The position numbers were made by a program, and so were the translations under genes. Positions 35,748 to 44,253 of a DNA stretch of 64,000 bases are shown piece by piece. The notes beneath the pieces are model-generated. The model did no database searches and was not told where the DNA came from. It saw only the letters and a program-made list of their open reading frames with translations. This DNA comes from Acidobacteriota bacterium (GTDB lineage Bacteria; Acidobacteriota; Terriglobia; Terriglobales; SCQP01). Positions within the stretch are counted from its first letter, which is position 1, and the number at the start of each line of letters is the position of its first letter. Location: positions 42,245 through 106,244 of the forward strand of contig JAJYIU010000011.1 of the NCBI GenBank assembly GCA_021789895.1. Direction: 5' to 3'.

Positions 35748-36875
35748 ATGCATGCGCTGGTCACCACCGACACCTGGGGCGGCATTTGGACGTTCACGCT
35801 GGAATTGAGCGTGCAACTGCGGCGTCAGGGCTGCCAGGTCACGCTGGCCAGTTTCGGCCCCTGGCCGGCGGAAGAGTCATTGGCAACGCTGAAGCGCTGG
35901 GGAATCTCGATTCATTGCCTGCCGTGGCAGATGGAATGGATGCAAGGCGCCGAGCGCGAGACGGCAGCGGCGCAGCGCGAACTGGCGCGGCTGGCGGTTT
36001 CCTCCGGCGCCGGCCTGGTGCATGCCAACCATTTCGCCTTCGCCGGGCTGGACGCCGGTATTCCCACGGTGCTCACCGCGCACAGCGATTTGTATTCCTG
36101 GTGGCGCCAGGTGAAAAACTGCGAGCCGCCGCCCAGCGGCTTCCATGCCTGGTACCGGGATTTGGTGATCCAGGGATTGGAGCAGGCGGCGATCGTCGCC
36201 GCGCCCACGCGCGCCGTGGCCGGCGACTTGCGCCGCGAATACGGCTGTTCGCGGCCGGTGCAGGTGATCTATAACGGGCGGTCGGCAGGGGATTTTTCCT
36301 GCTGCGGCGAGAAATCGAACTTCGCCGCCGCGATGGGACGAGTCTGGGACGAAGCCAAACAGTTGGCTTGGCTGGGGGAGCGTAGCTGGCCGCTGCCGCT
36401 GGCCATCGCCGGGCCGCTGCAGCATCCGCAAAACGGGCAAGCGGCGGCGCCGCCGGCGCAAGATTCCTGCTATCTCGGCGAGCTGAACGGAGCAGCGCGG
36501 CGGCGGCTGCTGGGGCGGGCCAAGATCTACGTCGGCTGCGCCCGTTATGAACCCTTCGGGCTGTCGGCGCTGGAAGCGGCGCTTTCCGGCTGCGCCCTGG
36601 CCTTGGCCGATATCGAGAGCCAGCGCGAAATCTGGGGCGACGCGGCCGGCTACTTTCCGGTTCCTCCCCACCCTGACGCCCAGGCGGAACTCTGCGCCCT
36701 GCTGGAACGGTTGGTGAAAACGCCCGAAGCCGGGCAGCAGGCGCGACAGCGGGCGCGCGAATGCTACGGCAGCTATCGCATGGCGAGCGAGTACCGGCAA
36801 CTTTATCGGCAGGCGATGGCGCGCGGCGCGCGCGTGCCGCAGCCGCCGGAAAGCGCGGTAGCCCCATGCGCTTAG
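35748..36875 (+). CDS. GT4-type glycosyltransferase
   Basis: A 375-residue GT-B fold glycosyltransferase. The N-terminal domain begins with HALVTTDTWGGIWTFTLELS and includes LVHANHFAFAGLDAG and PTVLTAHSDLYSWWRQVKN. The linker FVIYNG-type motif is VQVIYNGRSAGDFS. The C-terminal nucleotide-sugar domain has SCYLGELNGAARRRLLGRAK and VGCARYEPFGLSALEAALSG, the E-x7-E motif of family GT4. It begins 15 bases after the permuted glycosidase gene and overlaps the next gene by ten bases. Donor and acceptor are unknown. Confidence 0.85.
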   Translation: MHALVTTDTWGGIWTFTLELSVQLRRQGCQVTLASFGPWPAEESLATLKRWGISIHCLPWQMEWMQGAERETAAAQRELARLAVSSGAGLVHANHFAFAGLDAGIPTVLTAHSDLYSWWRQVKNCEPPPSGFHAWYRDLVIQGLEQAAIVAAPTRAVAGDLRREYGCSRPVQVIYNGRSAGDFSCCGEKSNFAAAMGRVWDEAKQLAWLGERSWPLPLAIAGPLQHPQNGQAAAPPAQDSCYLGELNGAARRRLLGRAKIYVGCARYEPFGLSALEAALSGCALALADIESQREIWGDAAGYFPVPPHPDAQAELCALLERLVKTPEAGQQARQRARECYGSYRMASEYRQLYRQAMARGARVPQPPESAVAPCA

Positions 36876-37993
36876 CCATCTTCGCCCATACCTGGCTTTC
36901 GGACTGGAACCACGGCAACGCGCATTTCCTGCGCGGGCTGGCGCGCGCCCTGATCGCCCGCGGCCATCAGGTGCTGGCGCTGGAAGGCCAGCCCGGCCAC
37001 TGGGGCGCCTGGTCGCTGGCGCAGTTGTTTGCCGAAGAGCCGATGATGGCCGCCAGCGCAATTCAGGAATTCCGCCGGCTCTATCCCGAATTGAAGCCGG
37101 AATTTTTCCCCTGCGCGCGGCATTGGCCGCAAGTGGCCGAAGCCTGGCTGAAAGAACGGCTGCGCGATGCCAATGTAGTGCTGATGCACGAGTGGAACGA
37201 GCCCGAGTTGGCCGCCATTCTGGCCGGTCTGCGCCGGCGCCTGGGTTTCAAGCTGCTGCTGCTCGACACCCATCACCGCGGCTTCAGCCAGCCGGAGGCG
37301 ATCGCGCGCTTTCCGCTGGACGAATTCGACGGCGTGCTGGCCTTTGGCGAAAGCCTGCGGCAGCTCTACCTCACCCGCTTCCAGGTGCGGCGCGCCTGGT
37401 GCTTTCACGAAGCCGCCGACGTTTCCGTGTTTCAGCCGCAGCCGGCGGAAAGCGCCGCCGGCGCGGATGTGGTCTGGATCGGCAACTGGGGCGATGAAGA
37501 GCGCACCGGCCAGTTGCGCGAGTTTCTGCTGATGCCGGCGCAGCGCCTGCCGCAATACCGGTTCCTGGCGCACGGGGTCAGGTATCCCGAGTGGGCGCAG
37601 GCGGAGATGCGCCGGCACGGCATTCGCTATGCCGGCTACCTGCCCAACCTGCGCGCGATGGAAGTTTACGGCGGCGCGCGGGTCAGCGTGCACATTCCCC
37701 GCCAGCCCTACTCCGGCGGCTTGGGCGGGATTCCCACGATCCGGGTCTTCGAGGCGCTGGCCTGCGGCATCGCGCTGCTTTCCAGCCCCTGGCAGGATCA
37801 GGAAGGCCTGTTCGAAGCCGGGCGCGATTATTGGGTGGCGCGCAACGGCGCCGAGATGACCGCCCTGCTGGAGGAACTGCTGACCCACGACCGGCAGCGG
37901 CGGGAGCTGGCCCGCCAGGGCCGGGAAACGGTTTTACGGCGCCACACTTGCCAGCATCGGGCCCGGGAACTGGAGGCGATTTGCGCCGCTTGA
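36866..37993 (+). CDS. CgeB-like glycosyltransferase (paralogue 1)
   Basis: A 375-residue GT-B glycosyltransferase of the CgeB/spore-maturation-like group. It starts RLAIFAHTWLSDWNHGNAHF, a pattern shared with the two following genes (small beta strand, then W-x-N-G-x-A). The C-terminal sugar-nucleotide region reads HIPRQPYSGGLGGIPTIRVF and EALACGIALLSSPWQDQEGL. It overlaps the GT4 gene by ten bases and the next gene by about a dozen. The three tandem paralogues presumably add successive sugars to one glycan. Confidence 0.8.
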   Translation: MRLAIFAHTWLSDWNHGNAHFLRGLARALIARGHQVLALEGQPGHWGAWSLAQLFAEEPMMAASAIQEFRRLYPELKPEFFPCARHWPQVAEAWLKERLRDANVVLMHEWNEPELAAILAGLRRRLGFKLLLLDTHHRGFSQPEAIARFPLDEFDGVLAFGESLRQLYLTRFQVRRAWCFHEAADVSVFQPQPAESAAGADVVWIGNWGDEERTGQLREFLLMPAQRLPQYRFLAHGVRYPEWAQAEMRRHGIRYAGYLPNLRAMEVYGGARVSVHIPRQPYSGGLGGIPTIRVFEALACGIALLSSPWQDQEGLFEAGRDYWVARNGAEMTALLEELLTHDRQRRELARQGRETVLRRHTCQHRARELEAICAA

Positions 37994-39105
37994 GCTTAAA
38001 ACTGCACGTTTTCGGCTCCAGCCTGCTCTCGAGCTATTGGAACGGCGCCGCCACCTACTACCGCGGAATCTACAAGTATCTGCATGCGCGCGGGCACCAA
38101 ATCGTCTTTCACGAGCCTGATGCCTTCGAGCGCCAACGCCATCGCGATTTCGACCGGGTGCCGTATGCCGGCTCGGTGATCTACCGCAACCGCGGCGAAT
38201 TGGAGCGCAGCCTGGCCGCGGCCGCCGCAGCCGACGTCATCATCAAGCACAGCGGCGTGGGAGTGGAAGACGCCTTCCTGGCCGGGGCGGTACTCGATGC
38301 CGCCCGCGCCGGCGCGCGCGCGCGCCTGTGCGTTTTTTGGGACGTGGACGCGCCGGCCACGCTGAGCGACCTCTGGAACGGCCGCGACACGCGGCTGGCG
38401 AAATGCCTGCCCGAGTTCAACCTGGTTTTCACTTACGGCGGCGGCATGCGGGTGGTGCGCGAATACCGCGAGCTGGGAGCGCGCGGCTGCTATCCGATCT
38501 ATAACGGCCTCGATCCGGAAACTCATTATCCCGTCGCGCCCGAACCGCGCTGGCAGGCGAAGATGACCTTCCTGGGCCACCGCTTGCCCGACCGCGAAGA
38601 GCGGGTGGAGCGCTTCTTCATGCAAATCGCGCGCGCCCTGCCCGAATACCGCTTCCTGCTCGGCGGCGAGGGCTGGCGGGATTATCCGCTGCCGGCGAAT
38701 GTGATTTACCGGGGGCACGTGACCAGCGGCGAACACAATGCCGCCAATTCTTCCGCTGAGACGGTGCTGAATATCAACCGCAGCTCGATGGCGGATTACG
38801 GTTATTCCCCGCCGACGCGCATCTTCGAAGCCGCCGGCGCCGCCGCCTGCGTGATCAGCGACCGCTGGGAGGGGCTGGAGCAGTTTTTCACGCCGGGGGA
38901 GGAAATTTTCCAGATTGAAGACGGCTTGCGGCTGGCAAGTTTATTGCGCACGCTGACCCCCGTCGCCGCCCGCCAAATGGGCGAACGGATGCGCCGGCGC
39001 GCGCTGCGGGAGCACAGCTACGCCCAGCGCGCCCGGCAAGCTGAAACCCTGCTGCTGCGAAACCGTACGCGGCCGCGGCCCACCCGCACCGCCGAGGCGG
39101 CCTGA
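37981..39105 (+). CDS. CgeB-like glycosyltransferase (paralogue 2)
   Basis: A 374-residue GT-B glycosyltransferase. The N-terminus reads KLHVFGSSLLSSYWNGAATY, with GHQIVFHEPDAFERQ following. CVFWDVDAPATLSDLW and YPIYNGLDPETHYPV are mid-protein, and YGYSPPTRIFEAAGAAACVI then SDRWEGLEQFFTPGEEI are at the C-terminus. The start must be TTG: 37981 has GGAGG four bases upstream, while the TTG at 37990 would give the TTGA stop/start overlap used elsewhere here. I chose 37981. It is homologous to the neighbours on both sides. Confidence 0.8.
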   Translation: MRRLSLKLHVFGSSLLSSYWNGAATYYRGIYKYLHARGHQIVFHEPDAFERQRHRDFDRVPYAGSVIYRNRGELERSLAAAAAADVIIKHSGVGVEDAFLAGAVLDAARAGARARLCVFWDVDAPATLSDLWNGRDTRLAKCLPEFNLVFTYGGGMRVVREYRELGARGCYPIYNGLDPETHYPVAPEPRWQAKMTFLGHRLPDREERVERFFMQIARALPEYRFLLGGEGWRDYPLPANVIYRGHVTSGEHNAANSSAETVLNINRSSMADYGYSPPTRIFEAAGAAACVISDRWEGLEQFFTPGEEIFQIEDGLRLASLLRTLTPVAARQMGERMRRRALREHSYAQRARQAETLLLRNRTRPRPTRTAEAA

Positions 39106-40232
39106 TGCGGCTGGCGGTCTTTGGCTTGGCGCTATCGTCGTCGTGGGGCAACGGCCATGCCGTCACTTATCGCGCCCTGCTGCGCGGCTGGCGCCAACTC
39201 GGCCACCACGCCGTGTTTTACGAGCAGAAGCAGGAGTGGTACCAATCCAATTGCGATCTGCCGCAGCCGGAGTTTTGCGAATTGCGGCTGCTCGAGGGCC
39301 GCGACCAGGCGCTGGCGGCGGCGCGCACGGCGGCGCACGAAGCCGATGCGGTGCTGGTCGGCAGCTTTACCCCGCATGCCATACCGCTGCTGGATCTTCT
39401 TTTGGGCGCCGGCGGGGCGCGGATCGGGTTTTACGATATTGATACCCCGATTACCCTGGCCGCGCTCAAACAGGGCCGCTGCGAATACCTGCGCGCCGGG
39501 CAGATTCCGGCGCTCTCCGCCTATCTCAGCTTTACCGGCGGGCCATTGCTCGACGAACTGGCCCGAAATTATGGCGCGCGCCGGGCGGCGCCGCTCTACT
39601 GCAGCTTCGATCCCGATTTCTACTACCCGGCGCGTGCCGGCGAACGCTTTGCCGCAACCCTCGTCAGCGACCTGAGCTACATGGGCACCTATAGTCCCGA
39701 CCGGCAGGCGAAGTTGAGGCGCCTGTTGCTGGAACCCGCGGCACGGCTCCCGGAGCAGCGTTTTCTGGTCGCCGGGCCGCTCTACGCCGATGCGCCGCAA
39801 TGGCCGCCAAACGTCACCCATATCGTCCATCTCTACCCCCGCGATCACCGCGCGCTCTACGCCGGCAGCCGTTACTGCCTGAACCTGACCCGGCAGGCGA
39901 TGGTCGAGGCCGGCTATTCCCCGTCTATCCGGCTGTTTGAAGCCGCCGCCTGCGGCGCCGCGATCATCAGCGACCCCTGGCCGGGGCTGGAAACCTTTTT
40001 TCAGCCGGGGATTGAGATCCTGGTGGCCGGCGAAACCCGCCAGGTGGTGGAGATTTTGCGCCAGCGCGATCCCCTGCCGCGGCTGCGCGCAGCTGCCCGC
40101 CAGCGGGTGCTGGAACGGCATACCGGTCGCCGCCGCGCGCAAGAGTTGCTCGCAGCGCTGGATGCCGCCGCCGCACCCACCGGCGTCCGGCTTCCGGATT
40201 CGGCGCCGGCGGCTCCAGCCCGCTCCGGTTAA
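39105..40232 (+). CDS. CgeB-like glycosyltransferase (paralogue 3)
   Basis: A 375-residue GT-B glycosyltransferase, last gene of the sugar cluster. It begins RLAVFGLALSSSWGNGHAVT and contains GFYDIDTPITLAALKQGRCE. The conserved C-terminal block is AGYSPSIRLFEAAACGAAII then SDPWPGLETFFQPGIEIL. Its ATG shares one base with the stop of the previous gene (TGATG). The tail is Ala/Pro-rich. No transporter or polymerase gene follows, so where the product glycan is placed is unclear. Confidence 0.82.
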   Translation: MRLAVFGLALSSSWGNGHAVTYRALLRGWRQLGHHAVFYEQKQEWYQSNCDLPQPEFCELRLLEGRDQALAAARTAAHEADAVLVGSFTPHAIPLLDLLLGAGGARIGFYDIDTPITLAALKQGRCEYLRAGQIPALSAYLSFTGGPLLDELARNYGARRAAPLYCSFDPDFYYPARAGERFAATLVSDLSYMGTYSPDRQAKLRRLLLEPAARLPEQRFLVAGPLYADAPQWPPNVTHIVHLYPRDHRALYAGSRYCLNLTRQAMVEAGYSPSIRLFEAAACGAAIISDPWPGLETFFQPGIEILVAGETRQVVEILRQRDPLPRLRAAARQRVLERHTGRRRAQELLAALDAAAAPTGVRLPDSAPAAPARSG

Positions 40233-40253
40233 ATATTTTTTCGCCTGGATTTA

Positions 40254-40270
40254 AATGACTTAGGGTCATT
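40254..40270. repeat. Short inverted repeat after the sugar cluster
   Basis: AATGAC and GTCATT flank TTAGG in an AT-rich spot. It could be a weak hairpin at the end of the glycosyltransferase operon or an operator for the TPR gene starting at 40423. No T-tract follows, so it is not called a terminator. Confidence 0.3.
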
Positions 40271-40422
40271 CGGCCGCATTCCCGCCTGCCCTTTTTCGAC
40301 GGCATTCCTTTTTTGCATCCAATCAGGTTAATTGCAGCCGCAGCCTTTCCGGCCGCGCCAAAGCAAAGCTAAAGCCGACCGCAGTAAGTCGGCTAACTGT
40401 GGATGCCAGGGGGATTATTGCT

Positions 40423-41205
40423 ATGGCCCGGGGGAAAACCTGGAGTTACTGTGTCCAAAAAACTGAAACCCGCGGCGGCGCGGCCCTATGCGGCGCCGCG
40501 TTGATGCTGCTGCTCGCCGGCTTCAGCGCGCAACCGGCGGCCGCCCAGGCGGATGCGGCGGAGCAGACGCCGGTGAGCAATATCGTATCGGTACAGCAGC
40601 TTGCAGCGCCGAGAAAAGCCCGAAAAGAATTGAACCGGGCGATCAAAGCCATCCGGAAACACCACCGCGATAAATGCCTGCAACTGCTCAGCGATGTCAT
40701 CCGGCTGGCGCCGCAATGGGCCAGGCCGTATTACACCCGCGGGGTAGTGTTCCTGCGCTCGCATCTTTATGCCCAGGCCCTGCACGATCTGGTGCAAGCG
40801 GCAAAATTCGAACCGGGAAACGGCCTGGCGCTGACCGCCATCGGCGACGTCTATCGCCATCTGCATCAGTACGCCCAGGCGGTGTTTTATCTGCACAACG
40901 CCATCATCAGCCGCTCAAGCCCCTGGCAGGCTTACTATGAGCTGGGCCGGGTGAATTATTCCACCGGCAACTATCGCCTGGCGGGCACGAATCTGAAACT
41001 GGCCTTGGATCGCGATCCGAAGCGCGCCTTCATCTGCCACGTCGTGCTGGGCAATGTGTATATCAAGCTGCAGCAGTACGGAAAAGCCAAGCAGGAATAC
41101 CTGGCCTATTTGCATTTCCAGCCGGATGCGCCGGAGAAGCCGCAGATCCAGCATGTGCTGCAGAAGATCAGCGTTTATCAGCGCTACGCCGGATTGAGCC
41201 GCTGA
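40423..41205 (+). CDS. Secreted TPR-repeat protein
   Basis: A 260-residue exported protein. A signal peptide (ALCGAALMLLLAGFSAQPAAA) is followed by about five tetratricopeptide repeats from residue 65. Repeat-like units include APQWARPYYTRGVVFLRSHL, GNGLALTAIGDVYRHLHQYA, SPWQAYYELGRVNYSTGNYR and KRAFICHVVLGNVYIKLQQY. It would act as a periplasmic protein-interaction scaffold. AGGGGG precedes the ATG at 40423 by about eight bases, favouring it over a GTG at 40399. Its partner is unknown. Confidence 0.75.
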   Translation: MARGKTWSYCVQKTETRGGAALCGAALMLLLAGFSAQPAAAQADAAEQTPVSNIVSVQQLAAPRKARKELNRAIKAIRKHHRDKCLQLLSDVIRLAPQWARPYYTRGVVFLRSHLYAQALHDLVQAAKFEPGNGLALTAIGDVYRHLHQYAQAVFYLHNAIISRSSPWQAYYELGRVNYSTGNYRLAGTNLKLALDRDPKRAFICHVVLGNVYIKLQQYGKAKQEYLAYLHFQPDAPEKPQIQHVLQKISVYQRYAGLSR

Positions 41206-41285
41206 AGCCAAGCGAACGGAAACGCTTCGCCCGGGGGTGCGGCTTCACCGCCCCGCGCAAAGTTAAGAAAGCAATTGCGTGCGAT

Positions 41286-41609
41286 TCAGGCTTCGAACGA
41301 GGAGCCGCAGCCGCAGGTGTGCTTGACGTTGGGATTATTGAACCGGAAACCGGAGCCTTCCAGCGCCTCGACGAAATCCACTTCCGCGCCTTCCAGATAC
41401 ATCAGGCTCATCGGATCGACAAAGACCTTAAGCCCGTCGTACTCATAAGTTTTGTCGGTGCCGGCATTGGCATTGTCGAAAGCCATGGAATAGCTGAAGC
41501 CGGAGCAGCCGCCTCCCATGACGGCAATGCGCAAGCCTTCCGGCGCCGGCTGCTGCTGTTGCATGATTTCCTTGACCTTTTCGACCGCCTTGGGCGTAAG
41601 CGTAATCAT
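41286..41609 (-). CDS. A-type iron-sulfur carrier (IscA/ErpA/HesB family)
   Basis: A 107-residue Fe-S cluster carrier or insertion protein. The three conserved cysteines are present: VMGGGCSGFSYSMAF and the C-terminal KHTCGCGSSFEA. The ATG at 41609 (MITLTPKAVEKV) is used because AGAGGTGG lies eight bases upstream; a longer form from a GTG at 41621 would put the start inside that site. It likely delivers clusters to the many Fe-S proteins of the cell, some encoded nearby (NuoI, GlcF). The sequence does not separate ErpA from IscA. Confidence 0.9.
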   Translation of the reverse strand: MITLTPKAVEKVKEIMQQQQPAPEGLRIAVMGGGCSGFSYSMAFDNANAGTDKTYEYDGLKVFVDPMSLMYLEGAEVDFVEALEGSGFRFNNPNVKHTCGCGSSFEA

Positions 41610-41760
41610 GGATTCGTCCACCTCTTATTTAGATTAACCGAGCCGGGTCCGGATTGACAACCGTCAGGCCGGCGGCGGGAAAGCCCCGGAGCGCGCGGCT
41701 GGCGGCGCTACACTACAGGGTTCCCGAATGCGGCAGACAGCCTTCGGGACGGAGATTGCC

Positions 41761-43179
41761 ATGCCGAACGCCCCCGCCATGCGCCAGGAAAAAGACTCGC
41801 TGGGCACTCATCCGGTGCCGCGCAACGCCTACTATGGCGTGCAAACGCAACGCGCAGTGGAAAACTATCCCATCAGCGGCCAACGCGCTGCCGGCTCGCT
41901 GATCGAGGCCTATGGACTGCAGAAATGGGCCTCGGCGCGGGCGAACGAAGAACTGGGAATGGTGCCGCGGCGGCTGGCGCGCGCAATCCAGAAAGCCGCG
42001 CTGGAAGTCGCCGCTCGCCGCTGGGACAGCCAATTCGTCGTGGACGTTTACCAGGCCGGCGCCGGCGTCTCGTTCCACATGAATGTGAACGAAGTGCTGG
42101 CCAACCGCGCCAATGAGATCCTGGGCGGCCGCCTGGGCGAATACGCGCCGGTGCACCCGAACGATCACGTCAACTTCGGCCAATCCACCAACGACACCTT
42201 TCCCTCGGCGATGCGGATTGCGGCGCGGCTGGAACTGGACCGGCTGCTGCCGCGTGTGCGCGCCTGCGCCCAGGCCTTTGCCGCCAAGGCCAAAGAATTC
42301 GACGGAGTGCTGAAATCCGGCCGCACCCATATGCAGGACGCGGTCCCGATCCGGCTGGGACAGGAATTCGCCGCCTACGCCATGGCCTTCGAGCGCGCGG
42401 CCGACGAACTGCGCCACGCCGCCGACGGGCTGCTGGAGTTGGGGCTGGGCGGCAGCGCGGTCGGCACCGGGCTGAACACGCATCCCAAATACCGCGCGCT
42501 GGCGCTGCGGCTGCTGGCGCAGCGTACCGGCCATGCCTGGCGTCCGGCGGTGGACATGCGCTACGCCATGCAGAGCCAGTTGCCGATGGCGGTAGCCTCC
42601 TCGGCGCTGCGCAATTTGGCGCTGGAGGTGATCCGCATCAGCAACGACCTGCGGCTGCTCGCCAGCGGGCCGATGACCGGATTCAACGAGATCCAGATTC
42701 CCGCGCTCCAACCCGGCTCCTCGATCATGCCCGGCAAAGTGAACCCGGTGATGCCGGAGCTGGCGGCGATGGTCGCCTTCCAGGCGGTCGGCAACGATGT
42801 CAGCGTCGCGCTGGCGGTGCAGGCCGGGCAATTAGAGCTGAATGTGATGATGCCGGCCATGGCGCACGCGGTGCTGCACGCCGCCGGCATTCTCGGCAAC
42901 ATGCTCGCCGTCTTCACCGAGCGCTGCGTGCGCGGGCTGAAAGTCAATGCCGAGCGCTGCCGCTTCTATGCCGGCGCTACCCTGGCTCAGGCCACCGCGC
43001 TCAATCCCTACATCGGCTACGCCCGCGCCGCCGAGCTGGTGAAGGAAGCCCTCGCCAGCCATCGCTCGCTGGTCGAGCTGGCGCGGGAAAAGAACCTGCT
43101 CTCGGAGGCCGAGTTGAACCGCATTCTCGACGCCCGCGCCATGACCGAGCCGCGCGCGCCCAAGCCGAAACAGCGCTGA
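41761..43179 (+). CDS. aspA: Aspartate ammonia-lyase (fumarase/aspartase superfamily)
   Basis: Reversible deamination of L-aspartate to fumarate and ammonia. The 472-residue protein has the superfamily signature PGSSIMPGKVNPVMPELAAM, and GRTHMQDAVPIRLGQEFAAY. Details favour aspartase over class II fumarase: FVVDVYQAGAGVSFHMNVNE, HPNDHVNFGQSTNDTFPSAM, LGGSAVGTGLNTHPKY and ISNDLRLLASGPMTGFNEIQ. GGAG lies six bases before the ATG at 41761; the upstream ATG at 41728 is less likely. A TACACT box at 41709-41714 is a candidate -10. Fumarase activity remains possible. Confidence 0.82.
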   Translation: MPNAPAMRQEKDSLGTHPVPRNAYYGVQTQRAVENYPISGQRAAGSLIEAYGLQKWASARANEELGMVPRRLARAIQKAALEVAARRWDSQFVVDVYQAGAGVSFHMNVNEVLANRANEILGGRLGEYAPVHPNDHVNFGQSTNDTFPSAMRIAARLELDRLLPRVRACAQAFAAKAKEFDGVLKSGRTHMQDAVPIRLGQEFAAYAMAFERAADELRHAADGLLELGLGGSAVGTGLNTHPKYRALALRLLAQRTGHAWRPAVDMRYAMQSQLPMAVASSALRNLALEVIRISNDLRLLASGPMTGFNEIQIPALQPGSSIMPGKVNPVMPELAAMVAFQAVGNDVSVALAVQAGQLELNVMMPAMAHAVLHAAGILGNMLAVFTERCVRGLKVNAERCRFYAGATLAQATALNPYIGYARAAELVKEALASHRSLVELAREKNLLSEAELNRILDARAMTEPRAPKPKQR

Positions 43180-43256
43180 GGCGGATTCATTTCATCCGGC
43201 CGCCGGGTGGGATGCTTGTGGAGCCGTCGCGGCGTCTCCCTGCGGCCGGCGCAGCC

Positions 43257-43757
43257 TCAACCGGATTGCGATTCCGCGGCTGGCACCGGCGCCAGCAGTT
43301 GCTCTTTGCGATAGACCATGTTGCCGACGTCGTAGGTGGCCAGCTCGAAGCCGTGGCCGTGGGTGATGGCGTCGGTCGGGCAGGCTTCGACGCAGTAGCC
43401 GCAGAAGATGCAGCGGTTGTAGTCGATGTTGTAGACCTTCGCGAAACGCTCGCTGGCGCTGATGCGCAGTTCGGCGGTGTTCTCGGCGGCCTCGATATAT
43501 ATGCAGTTGCTGGGACAGGCGGCGGCGCAAAGAAAGCAGGCCACGCACTTTTCCAGCCCGTTCTCGTCGCGCTGCAGCACGTGCACTCCGCGAAAACGCT
43601 CTTCAAAATGCACCGGCTCGTCCGGATAAAACTCCGTCACCGGGCGGCGGAACATGTTCTTGAGCGTGACGCCGAGTCCCTTGATGACCGCCGCGGGATC
43701 GGCGGTGGGCGCGGGAGCGGGCGTGTTTTCGATACGCGGCTCGTTGGTTTCTGCCAT
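43257..43757 (-). CDS. nuoI: NADH-quinone oxidoreductase subunit I (NuoI-like ferredoxin)
   Basis: A 166-residue 2x[4Fe-4S] ferredoxin subunit linking the peripheral and membrane arms of complex I. Cluster motifs are KCVACFLCAAACPSNCIYIE and NRCIFCGYCVEACPTDAITH. The N-terminal amphipathic segment (GLGVTLKNMFRRPVTEFYPD) matches NuoI and so does the RGVHVLQRDENGLEKCVACF approach. No other nuo gene is nearby, which is unusual. The ATG at 43757 is chosen because the longer frame starts upstream of the probable -10 box (TATACT, 43772-43777). Confidence 0.88.
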   Translation of the reverse strand: MAETNEPRIENTPAPAPTADPAAVIKGLGVTLKNMFRRPVTEFYPDEPVHFEERFRGVHVLQRDENGLEKCVACFLCAAACPSNCIYIEAAENTAELRISASERFAKVYNIDYNRCIFCGYCVEACPTDAITHGHGFELATYDVGNMVYRKEQLLAPVPAAESQSG

Positions 43758-43856
43758 GGCGGTTAAGCGACAGTATAGCAAGCCCGCCATGCTGCTTGCG
43801 GGTACGGTGCGCCTGCCGCGCCTGGTTTACAATCGAAAGTTCATGGAAACGAAATT

Positions 43857-44090
43857 ATGACTACCTTCGACGTCGTCTTTCCCCTCTTGCAGCCGCCGCG
43901 GCCGGAGCAGTTTCAAGCGCTCGGCCGGGTCTATGCGATCTACGGCATTCGCCGCATTGATCTGGATGAAAAACAAAATCGGCTGACGGTCGAAATTGAC
44001 GCCACCCGCCTGACGGAAAAAACCCTGGCCGGCGTGCTGCGCCAGGCCGGCTTCAGCGTCGGCGATCCGCTCCGCCTCGATCGGGTTTGA
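43857..44090 (+). CDS. Small hypothetical protein with HMA-like ferredoxin fold
   Basis: A 77-residue protein. The predicted order strand-helix-strand-strand-helix-strand (TFDVVFPLLQ, EQFQALGRVYAIYG, IRRIDLDEKQNRLTVEIDA, TEKTLAGVLRQAG, FSVGD) resembles heavy-metal-associated domains. It lacks the CxxC metal site, so metal binding is doubtful. A TACAAT box (43828-43833) and GGAA upstream of the ATG support expression. It is divergent from nuoI. Confidence 0.6.
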   Translation: MTTFDVVFPLLQPPRPEQFQALGRVYAIYGIRRIDLDEKQNRLTVEIDATRLTEKTLAGVLRQAGFSVGDPLRLDRV

Positions 44091-44136
44091 GCCGCAAACT
44101 GACTGAATAGAAAGCCTTTCTTGCTTCCTGGCCGCC

Positions 44137-44155
44137 GCCCCCCCCGGGGCTTTTT
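44137..44155 (+). terminator. Possible rho-independent terminator
   Basis: GCCCC and GGGGC separated by CCCC, followed by TTTTT. The stem is short, but the T-tract and position 46 bases after the small HMA-like gene suit a terminator. Confidence 0.5.
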
Positions 44156-44253
44156 AAATTTATTGATTGTTTCAGCATCCAGAGCAGATTTAATCTCATC
44201 ATCGTGCCGTGGAAGGGGCGGGTCTGGCCCGCGTTCAGGAAAGCGAGGCGGCC

